10,086 nucleotides of DNA from an uncultured Ruminococcus sp. (GTDB taxonomy: Bacteria > Bacillota > Clostridia > Oscillospirales > CAG-272), in NCBI GenBank assembly GCA_902783905.1, contig CACZSP010000333.1, positions 1 to 10,086 on the forward strand. The letters run 5' to 3'. The notes under the pieces were generated by a model. It saw only the letters and a list, made by a program, of their open reading frames with translations, ran no database searches and was not told where the DNA came from. Of the stretch, positions 4,959-10,086 are shown one piece after another (position 1 is the first letter of the stretch; each line of letters starts with the position of its first letter). A program made the position numbers and the translations under genes.

Positions 4959-7352
4959 ATGTCACGAACCACCGAAAAGATCGATACCGTAATGCTTCCC
5001 GTTATTCCGCTGCACGACGCAGTCGCCTTCCCCGCCATCCCGATAGACTTCGAAACGGATGACGAAAGCGCAGTCGCCGCCGCCGACACCGCCGTGTCGG
5101 GCGGAATGAACGCTCTTCTTTTATATATTACCGACGACAACGGCTCGTCGCCCGAGCTCCGCTCGCTTGCCCGGGTGGGGACCATTGTTAACATCCGTCA
5201 GTGCGTGCACGACAAGGACAGAGCCAGCGTTCGTCTCCTCTGCGAGGGGCGTTCGCGCGCCTCGGTCGCCGATATCTCGAAATCCGGGAAACTGATTTCG
5301 GCTTCCGTCCTCTCCAAGACGGTCACCCTCGCCGACAACGGCGGAGTCCGCGGAGAGGCGTACGCTTCCGGGATACGCTCGCAGCTTGACGTGATGGCAA
5401 AGCTTCTCAAGCTTCCCGCCGCCTCGATAAAAGCCACTGCCGGAAAGATCCGCGATCCCGGACTTCTTTCCGATTTTGTCGCCGCATCGGTGCTTACCAA
5501 TTCCGCCGACAAGCAGCGCGTTCTCGAGGAGTTCGATCCTCTTTCAAGATGCGGACTCCTGATCGAGATAATGAAGAGCGAGAGCGAGCTTCTCGAATGC
5601 GAAAGAGAGATACAGCGCGAGACAGCCGAGCGTGTCGCCAAGAGCCAGCGCGATTATTTCCTGCGCGAGCAGATCAAGGTGATAGAGGACGAACTTGGCG
5701 AGGGACAGGATCCCGACGACTTCACCGACAGAATCAACTCGACTCCCATGCCCGAAGAACTTCGCGAGAAGCTTCTGCGTGAAAACGACCGGCTCATGCA
5801 CACTCCCTACGGATCCGCCGAGGCGACCGTTTCCCGCAATTATCTCGAGGAAGTTCTCGAAATACCGTGGGAAAAGCGCACCCGCGACCGTATTAACGTG
5901 AAGGCGGCCGAAAAGATACTCGACGCCGACCACGACGGGCTTGAAAAGGTCAAGGAGCGCATTCTCGAGTTCCTTGCGGTAAAGCAGCTCAATCCGAAGC
6001 TTAAAAACCAGATAATCTGCCTTGTCGGCCCTCCGGGGACCGGCAAGACGTCGGTCGCCGCCTCGATGGCGCGCGCGATGAACCGTAAATACGTCCGCGT
6101 CTCGCTCGGAGGCATACACGACGAGGCGGAGATCCGCGGACACCGCAAGACCTACGTGGCTTCGATGCCCGGCAGGATCATCGCCGCCCTCAAGCAGGTC
6201 GGAGTCTGCAATCCTCTCATGCTTCTCGACGAGATCGACAAGCTGACGTCGGATATGCGCGGCGACCCGGCTTCGGCTCTGCTCGAAGTTCTCGATCCCG
6301 AACAGAACAAGGCCTTCCGCGACCATTTCGTCGAATATCCCTTCGACCTTTCCGACTGCTTTTTCATCACGACGGCCAACACGACCGACACAATCCCGCG
6401 TCCGCTGCTCGACCGCATGGAGGTCATCGAACTGAACGGCTACACCCGTTCGGAAAAGTTGCGCATCGCGCAGAATCATCTCCTTCCGAAGCAGATCAAG
6501 CGCCACGGACTTTCGCGCCGTCAGCTGAAGATAGAGGACGGGGCGATATACGAAATAATCGACTGCTACACCCGCGAGGCGGGCGTGCGAAATCTCGAGA
6601 GAAGCATCGCCGATATCTGCCGCAAGGCGGCGAAACGCATACTCGACAGCGACGGCAAATCGAAGATCAGGGTGTCCGCGGCCGACGTCGCGTCCTTCCT
6701 GGGCGGAAGGAAGATCATTCCCGAAACGGTCGCCGGCGACGATCTCGTCGGCGTCGTCAACGGGCTCGCCTATACCGAGGCCGGTGGAGATCTGCTCAAG
6801 ACCGAGGTCGCCGTAATGGAAGGCACCGGAAAGCTTCAGCTGACCGGCAAGCTCGGCGACGTTATGAAGGAATCGGCCCAGGCGGCTCTGACCTACGTCC
6901 GCACGATCGCCGCGGAATACGGCATACCGACCGACTTCTACCGCACGAAAGATATCCATATCCACTTCCCGGAAGGCGCCGTCCCGAAGGACGGCCCGAG
7001 CGCCGGCGTCACCGTCGTCACCGCTCTCGTCAGCGCGCTGAGCGGCCGGGCCGTGCGCCACGACGTCGCAATGACAGGAGAGGTCACGATAACCGGCAGA
7101 GTGCTTGCCATCGGAGGACTGCGCGAAAAAACGATGGCAGCCTACGCGGCGGGTGTTCACACGGTTCTCATACCCGCGGAAAACATGCTCAACCTCGACG
7201 AGGTCGCCGCGGAAGTGAAGGAACACCTTGTGTTTATTCCCTGCAAAACGGCGCACGACGTGCTGGACGAGGCGCTGCTCCCGGCAGCCGGCGAGCCGCA
7301 GATCGAAGCGCCCGTCATCCCCGTGATCAACGCCCAGTCGGCAAGGGCCTGA
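4959..7352 (+). CDS. lon: ATP-dependent endopeptidase La (Lon, LonA type)
   Basis: Lon unfolds and degrades damaged and regulatory proteins in the cytoplasm as a hexamer. The 797-residue protein is close to family length (about 770-800). The N-terminal substrate-binding domain begins VMLPVIPLHDAVAFP (11-25) and runs to about 210; a coiled-coil stretch with the conserved YFLREQ lies at 233-238. The AAA+ module has Walker A GPPGTGKT (357-364), Walker B LLDEID with D424-E425, and a sensor-1 TTAN. The protease domain has the catalytic dyad Ser681 in KDGPSAG and Lys724 in GGLREK, 43 residues apart as in E. coli Lon. The last roughly 30 residues are an Ala/Pro-rich tail. The ATG follows GAAAGGA (4939-4945) with a 13-nt gap. 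It opens a tight rightward cluster; lon followed by engB is the B. subtilis order. Confidence 0.98.
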   Translation: MSRTTEKIDTVMLPVIPLHDAVAFPAIPIDFETDDESAVAAADTAVSGGMNALLLYITDDNGSSPELRSLARVGTIVNIRQCVHDKDRASVRLLCEGRSRASVADISKSGKLISASVLSKTVTLADNGGVRGEAYASGIRSQLDVMAKLLKLPAASIKATAGKIRDPGLLSDFVAASVLTNSADKQRVLEEFDPLSRCGLLIEIMKSESELLECEREIQRETAERVAKSQRDYFLREQIKVIEDELGEGQDPDDFTDRINSTPMPEELREKLLRENDRLMHTPYGSAEATVSRNYLEEVLEIPWEKRTRDRINVKAAEKILDADHDGLEKVKERILEFLAVKQLNPKLKNQIICLVGPPGTGKTSVAASMARAMNRKYVRVSLGGIHDEAEIRGHRKTYVASMPGRIIAALKQVGVCNPLMLLDEIDKLTSDMRGDPASALLEVLDPEQNKAFRDHFVEYPFDLSDCFFITTANTTDTIPRPLLDRMEVIELNGYTRSEKLRIAQNHLLPKQIKRHGLSRRQLKIEDGAIYEIIDCYTREAGVRNLERSIADICRKAAKRILDSDGKSKIRVSAADVASFLGGRKIIPETVAGDDLVGVVNGLAYTEAGGDLLKTEVAVMEGTGKLQLTGKLGDVMKESAQAALTYVRTIAAEYGIPTDFYRTKDIHIHFPEGAVPKDGPSAGVTVVTALVSALSGRAVRHDVAMTGEVTITGRVLAIGGLREKTMAAYAAGVHTVLIPAENMLNLDEVAAEVKEHLVFIPCKTAHDVLDEALLPAAGEPQIEAPVIPVINAQSARA

Positions 7353-7358
7353 TATCAG

Positions 7359-7964
7359 ATGCAGATTAACTATTCCGATTCGGAGCTTCTGATATCCGCC
7401 GGGGATATCCGTCAGTTTCCGTCGATCCTCCTTCCGCAGGCGGTCTTTTCGGGCAGATCCAACGTGGGAAAAAGCTCGCTTATCAATACGATACTCGGAA
7501 GAAAATCGCTGGCGAGGGTCAGTTCGTCTCCCGGAAAGACGGTCACCGTCAATTTTTACCGTGTGGACGGAAAGTTCGTACTCGTCGACCTTCCGGGGTA
7601 CGGATACGCAAAGCGCCCCGCGGCCGACAAGGCGCGCTGGTCGGCGCTCACCGACGGATTCTTCACGAAAAACAAAAACTCCGACCTGATCAAAACCGTA
7701 TTTCAGCTGGTCGACCTGGAGGTCGGTCCGACGGAGGACGACCTTATGATGCTCGACTTTCTCAACCGTTCCGGGCTGAGTTTCGCCGTCCTCGCGACAA
7801 AGGCGGACAAGCCGAACAAGACTTCCCGGTGCGAGGCGCTCCTGCGGCTCGGATCATGCGGCGCGATACCGGAAGGAGTTCCGGTCATCCCCTGCTCCGC
7901 TAAAACGGGAGAAGGAAAGGAAGAGATCCGCCGGCTGCTTTTGCAGTCGCTCGGATCCAGGTGA
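7359..7964 (+). CDS. engB: Ribosome biogenesis GTPase YsxC/EngB (YihA)
   Basis: EngB/YsxC is an essential GTPase in many bacteria, needed for late assembly of the 50S subunit. The 201-residue protein is almost only a G domain, with G1 GRSNVGKSS (32-40), G2 Thr61 after SPGK, G3 DLPGYGYA (77-84), G4 TKAD (147-150) and G5 SAK (180-182). The family's PTxDDxxM motif appears as PTEDDLMM, but the usual Arg-His before it is replaced (LEVGPT). The gene starts 6 bp after the lon stop; AAGGG about 11 nt upstream is a weak ribosome site, so coupling to lon translation is likely. Its stop lies just before, or overlaps, the next gene. Confidence 0.97.
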   Translation: MQINYSDSELLISAGDIRQFPSILLPQAVFSGRSNVGKSSLINTILGRKSLARVSSSPGKTVTVNFYRVDGKFVLVDLPGYGYAKRPAADKARWSALTDGFFTKNKNSDLIKTVFQLVDLEVGPTEDDLMMLDFLNRSGLSFAVLATKADKPNKTSRCEALLRLGSCGAIPEGVPVIPCSAKTGEGKEEIRRLLLQSLGSR

Positions 7965-7969
7965 CGGCG

Positions 7970-8665
7970 ATGTTCAGATATCTGCTTTCCGACGGCTCGG
8001 TCAGGGATTATATTATCAATCTTCTTCTCACCCTGCCGATCATCGTTTTCTCGCTTACGGTGCACGAATACTCCCACGCCCGCGTCGCCCAGAAGATGGG
8101 CGACGAGACTGCGGCGAATTTCGGGCGGCTGACTCTCAATCCGCTGAAGCATCTGGATCCCATCGGAACGCTATGCATGGTGCTGTTCGGTTTCGGATGG
8201 GCCAAGCCGGTCCCGGTAAACTCGAGGAATTTCAGAAACCCGCGCCGCGGAATGGCGCTGACCGCCGCGGCCGGACCGCTCTCAAATCTCGCGCTCGGGT
8301 TTGTCTTTTCCCTTCTTTACGTCCTGACCTACCGGCTTGCACTCCGCCTTATCCCGCCGTCCGCCGAATCCGTCCCGGCAATGGTCGACGTCGCGATCAC
8401 CTTTCTCTACCTCGGAATGTTACTGAACGTTTACCTCGCCGTTTTCAATCTGCTCCCTATTCCGCCGTTCGACGGATCGCGCATCTTTTTCATTTTCCTC
8501 CCGACCAAGTGGTATTTCGCGATAATGAAATACGAGCGGTGGATCATGATAGGCGTGCTCGTCCTGCTCTGGACCGGTATCATCCAGATCCCATTCGGAT
8601 GGATCGCGGGCAAAATCATTAATCTGATGACGTGGCTCTGGTCTCTCGTATTCGCATTTATCTGA
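7970..8665 (+). CDS. M50-family (site-2 protease type) membrane metalloprotease
   Basis: Site-2 proteases are zinc metallopeptidases buried in the membrane that cleave transmembrane segments, often in signalling. The 231-residue protein has a first hydrophobic segment (about 15-31) leading into the HEYSH zinc motif (His32, Glu33, His36). The second metal motif is NLLPIPPFDG, with Asp168 as the expected third ligand. About five or six hydrophobic segments are visible, and no PDZ domain; it resembles the short YwhC-like group, not RseP/RasP. The ATG at 7970 has AGGTGA 5 nt upstream. A GTG at 7961 in frame would add three residues and overlap engB, but lacks a ribosome site. The substrate is unknown. 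The family is often found beside scpA in Clostridia, so the position looks conserved without implying a shared pathway. Confidence 0.93.
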   Translation: MFRYLLSDGSVRDYIINLLLTLPIIVFSLTVHEYSHARVAQKMGDETAANFGRLTLNPLKHLDPIGTLCMVLFGFGWAKPVPVNSRNFRNPRRGMALTAAAGPLSNLALGFVFSLLYVLTYRLALRLIPPSAESVPAMVDVAITFLYLGMLLNVYLAVFNLLPIPPFDGSRIFFIFLPTKWYFAIMKYERWIMIGVLVLLWTGIIQIPFGWIAGKIINLMTWLWSLVFAFI

Positions 8666-8673
8666 GGCGCCCG

Positions 8674-9477
8674 ATGGAAGAAACGATCACTTACAAACTT
8701 GAAGTTTTCGAGGGTCCGCTGGATCTTCTGCTCTCGCTGATACAGAAGAACAAAATGAAGATCGAGGACATCCAGATCTCGGTAATATGCGAGCAGTACC
8801 TCGAATACATAAGGCAGGCCGCCGAACTTGATATGGAGCTGGCGACCGAATTTCTGGTAACGGCGTCGGAACTTATGCTGATCAAAAGCCGGATGCTTCT
8901 GCCGCGCGAGGAACCGGAAGCCGAGGACCCGCGCGCAAAGCTTGCCGAGCAGATCGCACGTCTTGCCGCCGCAAAGCGCGCGGCGGCCGTTCTGGCCGAA
9001 AGATACGCCCGTTTTTCGGGCAGACTGGCAAAGGACACCGACGAGATATCTCCCGACAAAACATTTGTGCTCGATCAGGACAAAGACCGCCTTTACGAGC
9101 TTATGCGCCGCCTTATCACCGAGCTGAAAACTTCCGGTATAAAGCAGGAAAACCTCGTGCGTCCTCTCGTGGCGCGAAAGACGGTGTCGGTCGAGCTGAA
9201 GATCCTCGGGATACTTAAGCATTTCGAGGGACGGACCGACAGGGCGACATCGCTCGGGGAGCTGCTGGACGACGCCGAAGACCGCCCCGAACTGGTGGCG
9301 ATCTTTATCGGCGTGCTCGAACTGATAAAAATGAAACGTCTTCTCATAACCGCCAACGGCGGAGACTTCGACAATCTCTGCGGGACGGACGCCATGTTCT
9401 CGGTCAATCCGGAATTTGCCGACCGCCTCACCGAGGGAATCGAGCTTGAAAACTACGACAACGAACACAGGAATTAA
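8674..9477 (+). CDS. scpA: Segregation and condensation protein A
   Basis: ScpA is the kleisin subunit that, with ScpB, bridges the heads of the SMC dimer in bacterial condensin and helps organise and segregate the chromosome. The 267-residue product begins MEETITYKLEVFEGPLDLLL, the classic ScpA N-terminus that contacts the SMC neck. It continues through the conserved ATEFLVTASELMLIKSRMLLP and a charged middle. A C-terminal winged-helix segment (KTVSVELKILGILKHFE onward) contacts the other SMC head. I chose the ATG at 8674 because GAGG lies 6 nt before it and the conserved N-terminus starts there; a longer in-frame reading frame upstream is inside the previous gene. It begins 8 bp after that gene and ends 1 bp before scpB. 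Confidence 0.97.
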   Translation: MEETITYKLEVFEGPLDLLLSLIQKNKMKIEDIQISVICEQYLEYIRQAAELDMELATEFLVTASELMLIKSRMLLPREEPEAEDPRAKLAEQIARLAAAKRAAAVLAERYARFSGRLAKDTDEISPDKTFVLDQDKDRLYELMRRLITELKTSGIKQENLVRPLVARKTVSVELKILGILKHFEGRTDRATSLGELLDDAEDRPELVAIFIGVLELIKMKRLLITANGGDFDNLCGTDAMFSVNPEFADRLTEGIELENYDNEHRN

Positions 9478-9478
9478 G

Positions 9479-10086
9479 ATGGCAGACGAAAGCGTTAAGA
9501 AAAACGGGACGGAGCTCGAACAGCTCACCGAACTGAAAAAAATAGAAGGCGCGATCGACGCCATCCTTTTCGCGGCGGGACATCCCGTCGAATATTCGAA
9601 AATTGCCGAAACGCTGGCGATGACGCAAAGAGACGCGCGACGCATCGCCGAGCATATGGCGGCGGCGCGCAACGCCGACGAAACGTCCGGCATCATGATG
9701 CTGACGTTCGACGACTCCTGCCAGCTTTGCACGAGAGAGGATTACCTCCCTTACGTCCGCGAGGCGCTGGGAATACGCCGCGGCGGCAACCTTTCGGCGT
9801 CGTCGCTCGAGACTTTGTCGGTCATCGCGTACAACCAGCCGGTGACCCGCACCTTCGTCGACAACGTGCGCGGAGTGGATTCGGCCTACGCCGTCAACTC
9901 CCTTCTCGACAAGGAACTGATCGAGGTCGTAGGACGTCTTGACGCCCCCGGCAGGCCGATGCTTTTCGGGACCACCGATAAATTTTTGCGCGTGTTCGGG
10001 CTTTCGAGCATTTCCGAGCTGCCCGAAGCGGAATCGGTCGAAGCCGCAATGGAATCCGCCGCGCAGGAAGAACAAACAGAGGAAGA
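9479..10086 (+). CDS. scpB: Segregation and condensation protein B, C-terminus cut by the window edge
   Basis: ScpB forms a dimer of tandem winged-helix domains that binds ScpA in the SMC-ScpAB condensin. The visible 202 codons cover the first winged helix (KKIEGAIDAILFAAGHPVEY, about 20-39). They also cover CTREDYLPYVREALG and the well-conserved second winged helix with LETLSVIAYNQPVTR and PGRPMLFGTTDKFLRVFGL. After this an acidic Glu/Ala tail begins (ESVEAAMESAAQEEQTEE) and continues beyond the window. AGGA lies 6 nt upstream of the ATG, inside the end of scpA, consistent with coupled translation. Confidence 0.96.
   Translation, partial: MADESVKKNGTELEQLTELKKIEGAIDAILFAAGHPVEYSKIAETLAMTQRDARRIAEHMAAARNADETSGIMMLTFDDSCQLCTREDYLPYVREALGIRRGGNLSASSLETLSVIAYNQPVTRTFVDNVRGVDSAYAVNSLLDKELIEVVGRLDAPGRPMLFGTTDKFLRVFGLSSISELPEAESVEAAMESAAQEEQTEE

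Noticed and set aside
5544..7256. 570-codon open frame antisense to lon
   Set aside because: It lies entirely opposite a gene with intact catalytic motifs; GC-rich codon use keeps the reverse frame open. The predicted protein shows no recognisable domain.
8431..9732. 433-codon open frame on the minus strand across scpA and scpB
   Set aside because: It overlaps three well-supported genes on the other strand and has no recognisable product.
1..10086. Mobile element, defence island or CRISPR array
   Set aside because: No transposase, integrase, terminal inverted repeats or spaced direct repeats of CRISPR type were seen; all protein genes are conserved housekeeping types.

Overview
The window looks like a chromosomal housekeeping region of a moderately GC-rich member of the Bacillota, most likely class Clostridia. 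The evidence is the gene order (infC-rpmI-rplT followed by a TrmH-family methyltransferase, dprA and topA; lon followed by engB; scpA followed by scpB), strong GGAGG-type ribosome binding sites, consensus sigma-A promoters, and an attenuator-type leader before infC. The sequence alone does not allow a family or genus assignment. Coding DNA is GC-rich, while the single long intergenic island (about 4312-4958) is AT-rich.

Left half (1-4311), all on the minus strand and read from right to left: infC (IF3), rpmI (bL35), rplT (bL20), a SpoU/TrmH-type RNA methyltransferase, dprA (DNA-uptake and recombination mediator) and topA (topoisomerase I). topA runs off the left edge of the window just after its catalytic tyrosine. 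Spacings are short; the methyltransferase stop and the dprA start overlap as TAATG. One long perfect-type hairpin without a U-tract lies between rplT and the methyltransferase gene.

Central island (4312-4958): divergent promoters point outward. To the left, a near-perfect TTGACA-17-TAAAAT promoter drives an infC leader of about 155 nt. The leader carries an intrinsic terminator and an 8-nt upstream segment that is exactly complementary to part of it, as expected for an L20-type autoregulatory attenuator. To the right, TTTACA-17-TATAAT precedes a compact structured RNA of about 116 nt. That RNA ends in a long rod-shaped stem followed by nine T residues. I do not recognise its family, and it is the best candidate here for something undescribed. 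It is followed by degenerate 7-bp short tandem repeats and then the lon promoter.

Right half (4959-10086), all on the plus strand: lon (ATP-dependent protease), engB/ysxC (ribosome-assembly GTPase), an M50 site-2-type membrane metalloprotease, scpA and scpB (partners of SMC in chromosome condensation; scpB is cut by the right edge). Gaps are only 1-9 bp, so this is probably one operon.

Overall the window combines translation initiation and ribosome assembly, protein quality control, DNA topology, chromosome segregation and natural-transformation functions. Apart from the candidate RNA and the regulatory structures I saw no mobile element, CRISPR array, tRNA or rRNA gene.
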